Shown: positions 34,681 to 47,913 of the stretch, piece after piece | Position numbering within the stretch: the stretch's first letter is position 1 | How the letters are laid out: each line of letters opens with the position of its first letter | Assembly: GCA_025642065.1 (NCBI GenBank) | Contig: JAODUP010000116.1 | Location: 257,001-321,000, forward strand | Direction: 5' to 3' | Source of the DNA: Paralvinella palmiformis | Taxonomy: Eukaryota > Annelida > Polychaeta > Terebellida > Alvinellidae | Length of the DNA stretch: 64,000 nt | Translations under genes and position numbers: made by a program | The notes under the pieces: model-generated | Databases searched by the model: none | Seen by the model: only the letters and a program-made list of their open reading frames with translations | What the model was told of the DNA's origin: nothing

Positions 34681-36228
34681 ATTAATTGGATTAATAACTA
34701 TAATTATAATGAATGTAACTCATAAAGCGTAGAGACAAAACGATATGCTTTTAAATAATAGAAAAATGCTAACCATATCTATTTCAGTAGCTTTAATTGC
34801 CATCATTATAGCATGTGTGATTGATATTGGAATCGAACTGTCATTAAATCGATACTCTGGCGCCTTCCTGTCGACGTCTATAGAACACTGGTCTGGATAC
34901 TCTGGACGATATCCAGATGTCTGTCCTGATAACGTAAGATGATAGTATAGACGTGGGAATAGATAATAACATTGATAACATCACATACCTACAGAGGGAC
35001 GTGTAGACGCACAGGCAGACAGACGGACGGACGGACGTAGGGGTGGAGTCAGTGAGAAGACATCTTCGGCAGACGCTGGCTTTTCAATCTCCCTTTTCAA
35101 TATTATACTCAATATATGCATTTTATTTTAATGTATACGGGTGTACGTATGTAAATGGTATTCGAAATTAAAATTCATTTCAGTTCAGACGGACCGACGG
35201 ACGTACATCAAAACGTGACACAGTCGAGTGTAACATAACATGTATAAAACACAGCACAATACAACACAATACAAACAATCACAATCCAACTATACGCAGC
35301 TTAGACGAAGATAGTTGGAACAAATCCCCTCCCCCCCCCCCGACATAGACACAAATCTAAGATCTATGTGTTACAATTTAGTTTGTTTACGATTGCCTCC
35401 TGTTTTGTTCATTAGTCTGTGCTCACACCTTAAACTATGCAATGACAGGCGCGCGCACACACATACACACACATACAAACCATAAGGACAATAACAATAA
35501 CAAAATCCCCACTATTTAAGATTGAGACTAGGTAACTCCAGCTAACTTTTCTTTGGATAATAAAACAAATTAATTCCTCCTGAACATACACTCCCGCTCC
35601 CCCCTGCCCCGAACCTCGTAACCCCACAAACTCGCTCCACAACGTCGCCCCGCATCCTTACTCCACAAGGTGTCCTCACAACCATTGGTGAGTATTAGCC
35701 GGTTATTATTACACTAGTACCTCTGTAGTTGGTGTTTAGGCTGCTCGTTAGCCCATAAATGGTGGTTATTACGATAACTTGCTCTCTATAGTTATCTCCT
35801 AATACCAACTTTCAGCATGATGTGTGTGTGTGTGTGTGTGTGTTGTTGTCAGTCACAGTATGGGTGGTTATGTTGTGGTTAGCTGTCATTATGTCACTAG
35901 GAACGCCGCTAGAGCACGACGACTGGCAAACAGACAGACACACAGACAGACATACAGACAGACAGACCACATTATCAGTATGTCGAAGAATGATTGATTT
36001 CGGTACATCGACTAAATTTATATCCTAGTGAGTATCGTGTGAATAGATATAGACGGGAGTACTCTTATCGGCACCTAAGCTCTGGCCGGGTACTCGAAAT
36101 ACTCACAAGTGAGAAGTACTAGTCCATTAGAGGGACTGAATGGTGGTTGTGAGGATTGTGTACCTTACACTGATTCCTTTTGTTATCCAGACGTCTGATA
36201 TAAAGACATCCGTAATCAGTGGTCAGCT

Positions 36229-36256
<28 letters not shown>
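34681..36256. other. Non-coding DNA with GACA/GACG-type repeats
   Basis: CAGACAGACGGACGGACGGACG near 35011-35035, (GT)n at 35822-35843, CAGACAGACA runs near 35930-35968 and (CA)n at 36230-36256 are present. No gene is seen. Confidence 0.4.
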
Positions 36257-36259
<3 letters not shown>

Positions 36260-36540
36260 GCAAACATGAAGGCTGAGGTCACATCTCTTCCGGATAGTCC
36301 ACTCTCCGGAGCATAGCCATAACAAAGTACCCCATTCACAAGACGTATACCCTGGATCAGTGAAGTTTGATCGCGTACTGTTTTCCCCAAAAAGGAATAC
36401 GTGTTTACCAAATATCCACAAGCCGCACGCACGCCGTCCTGGATTTCGAAGGCTACGTCCAGTCCATTCGTGCTGGAATGTTCCGTATTCGTTGGATCGG
36501 TTCGGGATTTTTCGACCACGCCGTAGATTTCTTCCTGAGT
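36257..36540 (-). CDS. Candidate internal exon of an unidentified minus-strand gene
   Basis: On the minus strand a good splice acceptor (CCCCAACTTTCCTATAG) ends at 36541. It is followed by a frame open for about 95 codons, starting TQEEIYGVVEKSRTDP and ending GRDVTSAFMFASV before a (GT)n tract. The TAG of the acceptor is in frame immediately upstream, so translation could only enter by splicing. The composition is somewhat GC-richer than the flanks and the protein text is balanced, but I recognise no family. Two other frames are open across the same stretch, which lowers certainty. The donor would have to lie inside or just after the GT repeat (for example TGTGT|GTGAGC). Confidence 0.25.
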
Positions 36541-37970
36541 CTATAGGAAAGTTGGGGATTTCTCGAAGCGCGGATTGATCGCTAATCAGGATACGATGCC
36601 AGAGAGCCATCAGTCGACGAAAGCGGATAGTTCTTGAATGGACTTCGCGAACGGGAAGAACGGATTTTCATTCCGGAGCAGTGGCACGCGTTCCGCGTAA
36701 CTGATATATTATGGCCAATTACCTACGTTCTGGGCAAGTGGCCCACTGTCAGTCTGATTGTTTTATGTGCTTGCGTGTCTGAAGTGTGTATGTGTATCTA
36801 TGCGATAAGTGCTCGCGCTGGCCATTATATCTCTACTATACAATAGACTGGCGAGAGATAAAGGCTTATCTAAACTACTGACCATTGTACCCTTAATAGA
36901 TGACACGTCTATTTGTCAACCGTACTACTTATTGATAGACGGACAGACAGACGGACAGACAGATACAAACACACACGCACACACACGCACACGAGGGATG
37001 GCTGCCACTGTCGTGTCGACGACACCGAAAAGGTGTGTATAGATCTTCTAATATAGACTATTCTACGCACTTTCCGTTTTGTGTAAATTGGCGGCTTTCA
37101 GTTTGATGTTATAAATCGTTATTCACCAATTTAACATCGGTTTATTTAGTTGTTGTTGCCGTTCGTGAGATTTTTTTAGGGCGAAATAGTTATGCATTGT
37201 TGTCTTCCGTTATGGATACATGCTGATTAAACAACGCCATAACTTAATAATGCTTTACACGGTTTAAAGGGCAGCATATTGCAGCGGCGACGTCAACATA
37301 CAGGTAAATCACACACACACACAGACACACACACACATTGTATCATTTAATTGCTATCTGATTGGATAAAGGTTATCCTTTTCAACCGATGATCCGAGTC
37401 TGTTCGATCAAACAAGTTGTAAGTGATGGCAATCGATATATTTTTATCATCGGTGTATATAGAGTGATACACGAGTCATTTATCAACATGTGTTTGTATG
37501 ACAACCGATAATTTATTAATAACGCGGCGACAATGATGTGATATCTTAGCTCGTCAATATTTTACAGAATTAGCTAAGTAAAGTCGTTTTCTCGTATGCA
37601 CGTTCGTGCGTGTACACGCACATACTTGAATTGTGTAGTGGCCCATTAGATCAAAAGGTGTTACATCACGAGAATGCCTCATAGGTCTAGTAATGGTTGC
37701 CTCCACGTGCATGGTAGATGATTGAGTAGGCTACATACTCTCATTAGCACATATGAGTCACCAGAATAGCTACGTAATTATTTGCCTGGTAGCAGGTGTT
37801 CTTCACAAATGCCGCAAAATATTTGCTCCAAAATATATGTAGACCGACGAGTTAGCATATATGTAAACCGGCGACATGTTTGATTAAATGTCACAATTTA
37901 TGTGACTATGTTTGCAAACGTTGTGCGTGAAATTAGCTAGTGAAATGTAATTATAATGCATGATTAACTA

Positions 37971-38027
<57 letters not shown>

Positions 38028-38340
38028 CCATTATCAGTCAAAAATCTGGAATATACATTATAGTACCTATATGTTTTGCATATTCACTGTGCGGTAGCCA
38101 AATATTACCTTAATCCGAACTGTTCGTGTGGAAAGCATTATTTTAATTTGATAATTTACACAGATACAGGAAATACATGAATTGACATTCTAGTTAAAGC
38201 AGCTGTTGGTTTGTTAATATCATGTCCATGTGTGATGAGCTGAACTCGAATCTCGTAACTCGGATTTACAGCAGTAGATCATTACGTTCCTTCGTCAGAA
38301 GGTCAAGGACACGTATATTTGTGCCGGTGTTTGGGTGGTT
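36541..38340. other. Non-coding DNA
   Basis: (CA)n-type runs near 36967-36992 and 37311-37337 and (TA)n at 37974-38022 are present. No gene or element is recognised. Confidence 0.4.
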
Positions 38341-38360
38341 GGTGACTGGAGGCGATGAAC

Positions 38361-38385
38361 ATGGAGCTGTTTTGCGCCGAAGTAG
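38361..38385 (+). CDS. Speculative first coding exon (MELFCAEV)
   Basis: An ATG in strong context (GAACATGG) opens a short frame that meets a good donor, GTAG|GTGAGA, at 38385/38386. Downstream DNA on this strand looks intronic until 47.9 kb. This is only a signal-level candidate for the start of the plus-strand gene; no protein similarity supports it. Confidence 0.12.
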
Positions 38386-38714
38386 GTGAGAACACGAAGG
38401 CAAATGACGAGCTAGAAACATATTTATCGGTGTTTGTCTGTCTTAATTGATGTCATATCATAAATGATATGTTTTCCTGTTGGAATCTAGAGATCGGTTT
38501 GTTATTAGAGATCTGCTGCGCAAATATTGTCATAACGGACTTGTTCGTTTTAGGATTGTTGTTATTGTTGTATTAAAAATAACATTTTGAAGCAGAGTAA
38601 TCAGTATCGGTGTAATTTAGTAAAATATATTATTTTATCTCAATGTCTGAAGTTTTGCTGTAAGACATTACCAACATTTCCGCTGCTTTATTATCAAAAC
38701 TTACCTTTGAAGTG

Positions 38715-38758
38715 AAAGTAAACACAAGAAATTAAAAAAAAAATCTTGTGTTTACTTT
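38715..38758. repeat. Perfect 15-bp inverted repeat, A-rich loop
   Basis: AAAGTAAACACAAGA (38715-38729) and its exact reverse complement (38744-38758) are separated by 14 A-rich bases. The stem is too short for a typical microRNA precursor and does not extend further. Confidence 0.85.
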
Positions 38759-39266
38759 TTGTGCTGTTTATGTATTAGTATACACATCTGTGGAATTAGC
38801 ATAGAATATTAGCGGCGATCTGTAATTACGCTCAACTTTAAATCTTTATCTGTGGGATGGAGTGATGTTGTTATTTACAGTCACAGGTGGACAGAAGTTG
38901 ATTCTGTGAACAGAGTCAATGATCCTGTAATATGTAAAAGGCTGGGTAACAATGAACAACAGGATGAATCAAAGTCAGTAAGGTACTTGATATTTTATAT
39001 CATAAGCTGGGCGAAAACATTTAAGTACAATGATGTTAATGATGTAATTAAGGTATATTGTGTTGGTTTTTAAATAGGGTGAATAATTTGTATGTTTTAG
39101 GCAGCATGGATTGTGGTACGGAGGATGAAGATGGAATTTTTTTTTTAATACAAGATGGCAAAATATTATATGTTTTAGCATGAAAATTCACTGTTCTGGA
39201 TTCAGTGTGGAGTGGTTTTATTCAGAATTTATGATTTTATTTGCTAGTGTGTTTTCTCATGTTGCA

Positions 39267-39267
<1 letters not shown>

Positions 39268-39332
<65 letters not shown>
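39268..39332. repeat. (AC)n microsatellite
   Basis: About 32 AC units without interruption. Confidence 0.95.
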
Positions 39333-39333
<1 letters not shown>

Positions 39334-42300
39334 CTGACATTATTAAGCCTATGTGCTATTGACTTTCTCCATGTTCTGTAGATTAGAGGATGAAGTATTG
39401 AGGCAAGTGGATATTAAACTGTATTAGCTTCAGGTTGTCATATCTAACCTCATATATTCCCTGTGTCTGTGTAAGGTAAAATCTTGTATATGGTGACCAC
39501 AGATGTTAAATAACATACATTTCCATTATAATTTAATTATTGGAATTTTAGCATGGTAGATCCCATAGAGTAAATTTCATAATTCATTTAAATAGAAGCT
39601 AAATAATACATGGTGCCATTGCTGGAGCACTGAATTTTGTTACTTTAGGAATAGCATATATGTATACACATTGTTCTATGGAAACCTGCTACTTTGATCT
39701 ACTCCTACATGGCATAAATTGTGGTGGCTTAATGGCAGATATGGTGTGCTTGAAATTGGTAGGTGCTCATTCTGAATCCATTGTCCAATAACTAATCTTT
39801 CATGTACTTACTTGTTGATTTAGACACAAATGAGTACCTTGTTTTAAACAGTGATATATTATTATGGGTTATGTGCCGATATTACTGGAAACTGAAAACA
39901 GTGTACTCACTGGGGTGTTAACATTGGTGCTATATTGTACAGGTCCAGATCAGTAACCAACAGTTTGTACATAAGTAAAACCTGAACTCAGAATTTAAAA
40001 TAACTAATGAATAATTAAGCATGTGTGGGTGGGGGGATTGGGGTATATGAGAAGCACCCCAGAATGACTAAGTTGAACGTGATGCTGTGTAAATCATGTA
40101 TTATAAAAGTTCCAGAATGTACACAGTTTTTAAATTTTGTTTGATTCTCGTTAATATTGTGCCATACACAGAAAAATATGGCACAGTCAAAACAAATAGA
40201 AACAACTAAACACAAAGAAACTAACCTCATTGTGTTCTGGGAGCAACTTGTGCATCTTTTGCCCACTGATAAATGAGTGTTACGTTCAGTTGTGTAACAC
40301 CAATAATCAGTAAGGTCAGTAGTCTAATTAAATAAGCAAATGATATGCCTGAAGGGGATGTTTGTTTTGTTTATAAATGTTATGATCATGTTGTATCTTA
40401 ATTAACTTGACATCAAAGACATGTAATTTAGAGTGATGACTTGCATGCATGTTTTATTAAGATAGGGGTTTTAGATAGTGCATACGTTAAGCTGGAGATG
40501 AATGTAAAATGAGAAGATTACTCATTTTAAGGTTGCTATACTGTTTCACCTTTTATTATACTGATGTTGGTAGTTATCATTCTTAACACAATGTCTCGCT
40601 TCTGTGCTTTAATATAAATAGTCGTCACCAATTTATTCCAATAACTAGTTAGGCTTTAACCTGGGTGACCTTTGGTATCCCAGCCTATTATACACACCAG
40701 TGATTGTTTCAAGTTCATCTGTGTCCAGGTGGTCACTGCTGTTGACCAATGTTCTGTTACAGGTCGCAGTAAATTACCTGAAGTTTCAAGAGTTCAGTAT
40801 CTCCCTGGCTGAGATGTCATGGCATGGTATTTGTTGCCACTGTTGTAGAGATGCTTCTCTACGATTCATTTTTACTTGTTATATTGTATTTGAATCACGT
40901 TCTGTTGTGGTGTCTATTTAACTCCTCCTCATCACAAAAATTACACATTGGCCATTTGAGTGAATGAGGGCCGCGCGCGCGCGCAGACACACACGAACAG
41001 GCATGCATGCCTGTAGTAGAGAGTATTAATCATTTAACTTGTAATGTAATCAAGGTGGATAAATTGAGGGCATCCATATTATTCATATTGTATGCGTTGT
41101 GCTCTGCGTGACATGTGTTATGTGTAAAAACGCAGATTGACAGTTGTTATGCTACAGAATAATAAAACAGTCTCCCAGCTAGTATTTAGATGTATCTCTA
41201 ACTGAGATGTCTGTCAGATATGATACAATAACATTCTGATCAAAACCTCAAGTAATTAGGCTTTGCCCTAAAAATGATCTCACTGTTGTAAAGTGAAATG
41301 ACTCATCATATGTTTTGCTTAAACCGATTTAAAACCTAGCTAATGCACGAGAAAAAGTCTCACAATAGGGCAGACCCTGTTTATTTGCTCGTGCATCATG
41401 TTTTATTTGTACTGTTTAGTGTACAGTTGATGTAGGTAGCTTATACGATGAAATAATTTGTGTTATGTTTTACTTAGCTCCTGCATCATACCTTTGTTAT
41501 GATCGGTGTTAATGGTTGTCATTGAGCTCTTTCTGTCAGTGCTGTCTAAACCTATAGCACGCGACGTAAGTTATCTGTTTTTGGTTGTGGGGCAGCAACC
41601 ATTCACCGGAGTCTTCAGTTTTGTTAGCCACCGTCATGTTTTATTTCTGTTGCATATTTCAATGCAGATCACTCAACGTGTGGATGCTGACATGTGATGT
41701 AATGTTTCAGTTTACGACTAAGAACACTTTTAACCCTGTGAATCATTTTCTGGCCCAATTTAACCCATTCTCTAGCGCGCTGTGAATGAATCATAGCAAA
41801 TATGTGTTGTTGTCCATCAACCAGTTACGGTAGTTGTACTGTGATGACAGTATTTGGATATTAGTTTTGTTCAGAGTTAGAAATTCTCATATCTCTGATG
41901 TTATGAATACAGATATTTGGTAGATCAGTGAATAAACTGAATTAAACATTTTAAATATAGAATTGTTTATGTCGGCTCAGTAACAATATACAGTACAAAG
42001 TACATTGGTGAGTGCTGTCTTTAGCTTGGTATTGGTCATAGGGGGATAGGACATATGGCTTGGGGAGGGGGTTCTCAGGGAATATGAATTTATCAGATGA
42101 AACATTCCATTGTCACAGTTAATTGAATCATTCAAAGCATGACCTGTAGCTTAACGTGCTAGTTATAGCACGACGATAGGAAAACCCCACAGCGGACAAC
42201 AGACAGAGATTAGACAGTGTTCGACAACATTTAGCTTTGATCCCAATTTCAATTGACTTTCAGCCTTAACGGACAAAAAACATTTATTTTAAAACAATTG

Positions 42301-44254
42301 TAGTACTGTGGTCACTGTTTTCAAGCAGACAGTTCCCAATTCATGGTCTTTCTCACAGAACACATTAAGTTAATAGTTCGTCTATAAAGATATGATCAGA
42401 GTGACTAGTGATGGCTTAATACGTGTTATTATCATGGTGGTTAACACTTAGGTATCTGATATATAATTAGTGTTATTAACAACTATGTGAAACTGGAGCG
42501 TAGAATAATTGCTGTTGTAGTGGATAATGGGAAATACGTGTTTGTGCCGGGAAAAACCGACATCCTAGATGAGACATTTTTGTTGTGTATTATTTCCTAG
42601 TTTAATCATTTAATCTAAAACTTCAGCCGATTTATGATTTGTTTTTAAACATTAGTCCCTTTTAAAACGAACTCTTTGTATGAGATACCAATCATTTTAT
42701 TATAATGAGTCTCTCTTTTTCTATTAATAGCTAGCAATTGATTGTATTACCCCTTGAGCAGTAGTTACATTGTGTGTTGCTAAAGTCATGTGGTACTAGC
42801 AAATTGTACAACAGTTCTTATCACAAATCAGTCTTCTGATTACCATTTCTGATTACTTAATGGCACACCAGTCGAGATAAACATGATTTGATTAATGCGA
42901 TTTTTGTATTCTTTAGGTAGAAATTATCAACCAACATTATTGGCTTATCGTATACACTTATAAACCACGTTCTGGGGATTTTTCTGTTGGGATTTTGTGA
43001 ATTTCCTCCACCAATTTTTGTCTTAATGATGGAAAAGTGCATTACGGTTCTAGACATTGTGGTTTCGATTCAACATTTTGACATAATGAATGTTTTTTAA
43101 ATATTCTCCTGCAGGAATTCATTATCTGCCTGTGTGCAAATGTTGAGCATTTCTATCTGGTGTGATAATGTATCAATTAGATTTGTTTTTGAACAGGTGT
43201 TTCATTAAATAACTGAAGGTGTTCAGATAGACAGCTGTCATGACAACTGTTTAGCGTTTTCCTGAGGTAACGGAGGGCCACTGTATCTCTCTCTTTACCT
43301 ATTGATTCCAACCTTTAAGTAACGGACCAAGTGGATATGAAGACATAACAACTAGATCCGGAAGAAGGTTTGTTTCTGGCACAGCTACTGCACTTTGCCC
43401 TCCTTATCTGGCCGCCCAGGATGTTAACAAATGCGTGCCCCGACTTTCTGGAGGGCACACAACATGGTTAGCAGTCTGGCGCGGACAGTGTGGCCAATTG
43501 GGGGCGATTAAAATATTTATTTTATGAGAAACAAAGCAGTAAACCCGTCCTGAGATGCCTCTAAGCACCTGCGTGTTACATCAAGACAACCAGGACTTCT
43601 CTTAGTGAAAACCGTTACTATGGCTTAGTGTTCACTGATCTGTATGCCACTGTTGTGGCTGTGCGGGTTAGGGGCGTCTGGATCAGCTAGCGGCTAGACT
43701 CCGGAGTCAGAAGGTGATCTATGACTGGGCCATATGGTGCTTTAGACTACATAAAAGACTCATTACATATAATTACAATAGTGTCTGGAGCGGTGCAGGA
43801 GTGTTATCCTCCTGTGTGTAACAGTTCTGACCAATACAGTCTTCCGTAGGTGGGGATTCTGATCCTCATAACCGCCCTCCCAGTCCCAGGTCGATCCATA
43901 TTATAATTTTGAGTCGCCTGGTGATCACGTCGTAATTCGCTGGTATCAATCATATTATCTCGTAATCAGGGCTGAATGCCTTACAGTAGTGTTTAGTATG
44001 TGTTCTTCTCACCAGTTGAAGTGTTATAATGATAGAGAATGATTGATTTATCAAGCTCGTGTTCTTAACACCGAACTTTGTTTGTTGCTAGATTATGTAC
44101 TTTGTGTCACAGTCCTATATAACTGATGTGTGCTAAGATGCCGTGATTTAATTTTCTAGTATTGTTTCTGATATAATAATATTGATGTAGTATAACATTT
44201 TGAATGTTTTTGTGCCAAACAGTAGTTAGCATTTAGTATTATTGTTGTTGTTAT

Positions 44255-44450
44255 TGGATGCTATCATAGCTCAGTGATAAATGTGTTGATAGGGCAGTGT
44301 CCAGTTCTAGGTTCTAATCCAAGTGTTACCCGTTTCTGTGAGTTGTTTCATTTGATTTTCTCAATTTCCTTACGGAGTAGGCCTTGGTCATATGTATGTC
44401 ATGTGACCAGAACTAAGGACTAAACAACACTCACTCATTCACTCACCGAA
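44255..44450 (+). mobile_element. tRNA-like SINE with ACTC tail
   Basis: A head reading CATAGCTCAGTGATAAATG and a degraded B box AGGTTCTAATCC are followed by GAGTTGTTTCATTTG. The copy ends in AACACTCACTCATTCACTCACC. The (ACTC)n-like end is shared with the copies at 52640 and 63715. Confidence 0.65.
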
Positions 44451-45686
44451 TACACTTGTTATGGGTAGATCTTATGGTGATGTCATTGTTGTAATAAAAC
44501 TTTGAAAAATGCTGAGCGTGAGTCAATGCTAAATCGTAATGAGCGAACTAATGGTCAAACATTTAAGGATTGCAACCCCTGACCTGAACCTGGGACCTCA
44601 GAATAATTACATATCAACACTACCAAATTAAGCTAGCGTGTCTTCGCATGAGCATATTGTCGTGTTGAAATTATTAATTTACATTCGACAAACAGTTTTG
44701 TGGTGACCACATTTAGTTTCTATTTCCATTACCAACGTGAGTGGGTGGAGTAAGGTGTTTACTTGGTGTTTTGCAACAATATACAGTTTGTTGCATTATA
44801 AACGTTCTGGGTAGTGCTGGGTGTAATTTTTGTGTGCATTATGCCGAAAACGCACATTTGATTGAGATGTGCTGGACAGATTCTGTTCTATAAAATAATA
44901 GAATAGAGGCAGGAAGCTGTCTTGATTAGAAAACGGTAAGTTCAATTGAATTATGTCTAAATCGAGAAAGCAGGAAAAAACGCTGACAGCGTATAAATTG
45001 CTGGCAGACAAACCACCAGAAGCTTGAGTGTAGTCCTTTGTAAGCTTCCACATTTTTATCATACCATTAATAATGAGGTAGATTCAATCAGTTACTTGAT
45101 CGTGTCAGCTCTGACAGATTATCTGTGTTTTCTGGTGCGAGATTTGTTCCCGTTGTGAGATTGTCAGAGCGACATTTTTGTTGTCTGTGTGACTTTTATC
45201 AGCGAATACGCCAGTACACTTGATGCGATATTGCTGAGATCACTGTTGTTGATGTGTGTGTGTCGGTGATGATTGTGTTCCCGTAAGGATGCTTCATAAA
45301 TATTTACCATATTTGTTTAAGTACAGTTTTTAAGTAACTGTCTGGTAGTATGCAGCGTGTGTGTGTGCGCGCGCGTGCGTGTGTGTCACTATTGGGAAGA
45401 AATGAACAAGATCAAGGGTGTACAAGATCAGTGTCCCTGGAGATGTTCAATAGAGGATACCTAAAAGTAGCAGCCTTTTGTGGAATAAATGGCTGTCCAA
45501 ATTACAGCTGGACGGCTGGCTATCTAATTCAGTGGTGTGTGCGTACGTGTTACCACTGAAATTTTTAACCTACTTGTTGTCTGATGTATTATATTGATGA
45601 ATGTGGTGATGGAGTGATCTTATCATGTAATATTAATGTCTTGTTTCTAACAGGGTCTACTTTTGCACTATTGTTTTTAGTACTCC
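44451..45686. other. Intron-like or intergenic DNA
   Basis: No gene is recognised. A GTGTGTGCGCGCGCGTGCGTG run lies at about 45357-45387. Confidence 0.4.
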
Positions 45687-46118
45687 AGTTGACATAAGAC
45701 ATTTGGTATTGAGGCCACGCAATTTCTCTTCGTGTGGGCTTTGATGGAACTTTCTTATTCATGGTCATGCTGTGCGGGAGGTCGGAGGTTCGAATCCCGA
45801 CCGTGGCATTATAGTAGGAGTTTTTTTCATCCAACCAGGCAACTGGCAAGGTTTTCTCCGCCGATTATGGCATATATTGTAAATTCTAAATTTATTTAGA
45901 ACTAGTCCTCGTGGTGAAGCAGTAAATTACAGACCATATGCGTCTCCGTCCCACGTAAAATAACTACCATTTCGACCCATTTTTATTTTAACAACAGGAG
46001 CTCGCATATCTTGACACTTGCTGACTCAAATCTACCTTAATAATGGTACTTTTGCAGTTGACACAAGACGTTTGGTATTGAGGGCACGCAATTTCTCTTC
46101 GTGTGGGCGTTGATGGAA
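45687..46118. repeat. 63-bp direct duplication with a tRNA-like segment between
   Basis: The 63 bases at 45687-45749 recur at 46056-46118 with four mismatches; both contain CACGCAATTTCTCTTCGTGT. Between them, starting directly after the first copy, is a tRNA-like segment with a B box GAGGTTCGAATCCC (45784-45797). The pair may be two copies of one interspersed repeat or the ends of a small element. Confidence 0.8.
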
Positions 46119-46448
46119 TGATTTAAAAGATATTCATTAGCAGCATCATAGAATGGGATCAGTAAAATTTCATCGAATGATGCGCAACCGCCTTTTGAAG
46201 TGCCGCAAACTGGCTGATAATACAATCAATCAGCCGAGGCTCGATGGATTGTCAAGCAAATATAATCAGTCTTGATGATATTGATATTTGTTGACGGGTT
46301 CAGCGCAGACTGGCTCCTGTGGCCGTACATCCCTTTATGGTAAGCGCATTATTCTTTCCATCCGAATGACTTTATTCTGGTTATGGCCACATACCAGCAG
46401 CACCGTCGCCACGTCGAGGTTACCCACTGTGTGCCTTGTTTTTTATGT

Positions 46449-46582
46449 CTAGACCACGACGACGTGGTCTTTGTTGTCCGTAAAGATTTTACTCGAGACA
46501 CGTCTGGCAGATATCCCGGATATGTTCACGTTGTAGGATGACATGCGTCTCACGTTTATCTGTTCTTCGGATGGACGTTTTA
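46449..46582 (-). CDS. Candidate terminal exon, minus strand, unidentified
   Basis: On the minus strand the acceptor TTCCCTCTCTACAG is followed at 46582 by a frame of 43 codons ending in TAG at 46451-46449. It reads KRPSEEQINVRRMSSYNVNI, then SGISARRVSSKIFTDN and ends DHVVVV. About 60 percent of codons end in G or C, more than the surrounding DNA. No family is recognised. The final residues could suit a PDZ ligand, but that is speculation. The plus strand is also partly open here, so this may be chance. Confidence 0.2.
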
Positions 46583-47913
46583 CTGTAGAGAGGGAACGTT
46601 GATGCTCCGATGAGATCCACGTCCGTTTATGGTGTATTAACAGAGCCGAGACTATCTATTACTCCTGACATAACTAGAAATAATAATATTACAACAACAA
46701 TCAACACCAGGTGGCTCTGTCCAATAGGCCACATCCACGGGTCTCTAGTAGTAATTTTTAACAACAATCCACTAGTCCGTTAGTCTGGAATTTAATGGAG
46801 ATTTCTGCCAACTAATAAAACCACAACGTAATTAATCAGGATATTTCTACAAATTTCAATGCAAAAGAAATCATTTAGTTGTTTGGTTGTTGTTGTTTTT
46901 TGGCAGGGGAGGACATTATTTGGCTTGCCACATTTCGTTCTGGTGATGTCAGTGAGGCAGACAAGTGATGTGTTCATTTTCTCCTTGATAATTAATTATG
47001 CGTTCAATTTGTCTGGCTATGATTATTTTCAGCAATAGTAATCTATCTGTATGGAGTAATAATGGTAGACATTTAACATTACAATTGCCGCAGTCTTGTA
47101 AAATGTATGATTAAATTCTATCCCTGGTTAACATTACCATCACCAATAGAGCCACTTACTGCGTTACAGCCTGTACAGTAATGAATTCAATGAGGATATT
47201 ATGTAACCCCAATGGTCAGTAAAGTGATTGAGCTGGGCCATGTTGCAAAACGGGTAGTAATTAACATGGAAGAATCTTTTTAGGCAAGCTCTCTATCTCT
47301 ATGATCCTCTCCCTCAAAAATTTTAAATGGTGTAATCCCAACAGATAGCACAGTGATTTGTCGGATCCAGGTCCATTTAATTTCAATAGTGTCCTCCAGC
47401 AATTAATATGATCCTGTCCTTGAATTTTTTTCTATTGTTCATTTGTTCATGGCACGTAATACTATATCCTGTCGGATAACATAATTTTATTAGTACCGTT
47501 TTTATTACTATTGTCTCTGGTTATTAACTGGTATTTTATTTATCCCCTCATCTAAGATATAATCAGATAATTCTCATCTGAATTCTATTTACTCCATTGC
47601 AATTAAATATATACTGAATGAAATAACTATGATATTGCACCTATACATTTTAATAAAATAATGGAAATTTTGGAAGGGTACCAATTTTATATTCACTTTA
47701 GTGAAGAACAAAAGGCCTGTTGAATCCTGTATATTTAATCTGGATGTGTAACGGAAATGTAATAATTGATATGTAAGAAATCGTAGCAGCCATATGCTCT
47801 CTTTCTTTCTTTGGTATTCTTTGTTATTATGCTCATTCATATTCATGGATGCTAAACTGTTGTACCGAATGTGGTATTTGCCATCAAATGTAAAAGTTCT
47901 ATCTTCTTTACAG
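46583..47913. other. Intron-like DNA before the plus-strand exon
   Basis: No further gene is seen. The segment ends in the pyrimidine-rich acceptor TTCTATCTTCTTTACAG at 47913. Confidence 0.4.

Larger units (their letters stand above)
38386..44254. other. Intron-like DNA, no firm exon
   Basis: The plus strand is T- and G-rich, as in introns transcribed left to right. It contains a (CA)n of 33 units at 39268-39332 and GCGCGCGCGC near 40972-40984. A 26-base plus-strand segment with strong splice signals (41540-41565) is discussed in the findings. No clear coding sequence is seen. Confidence 0.35.

Noticed and set aside
45755..45830. Functional tRNA gene suggested by GAGGTTCGAATCCC
   Set aside because: Acceptor and D arms do not pair and spacing is wrong; it is a SINE-like tRNA relic. 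The same holds for the B boxes at 74, 12653, 15873, 27920 and 31476.
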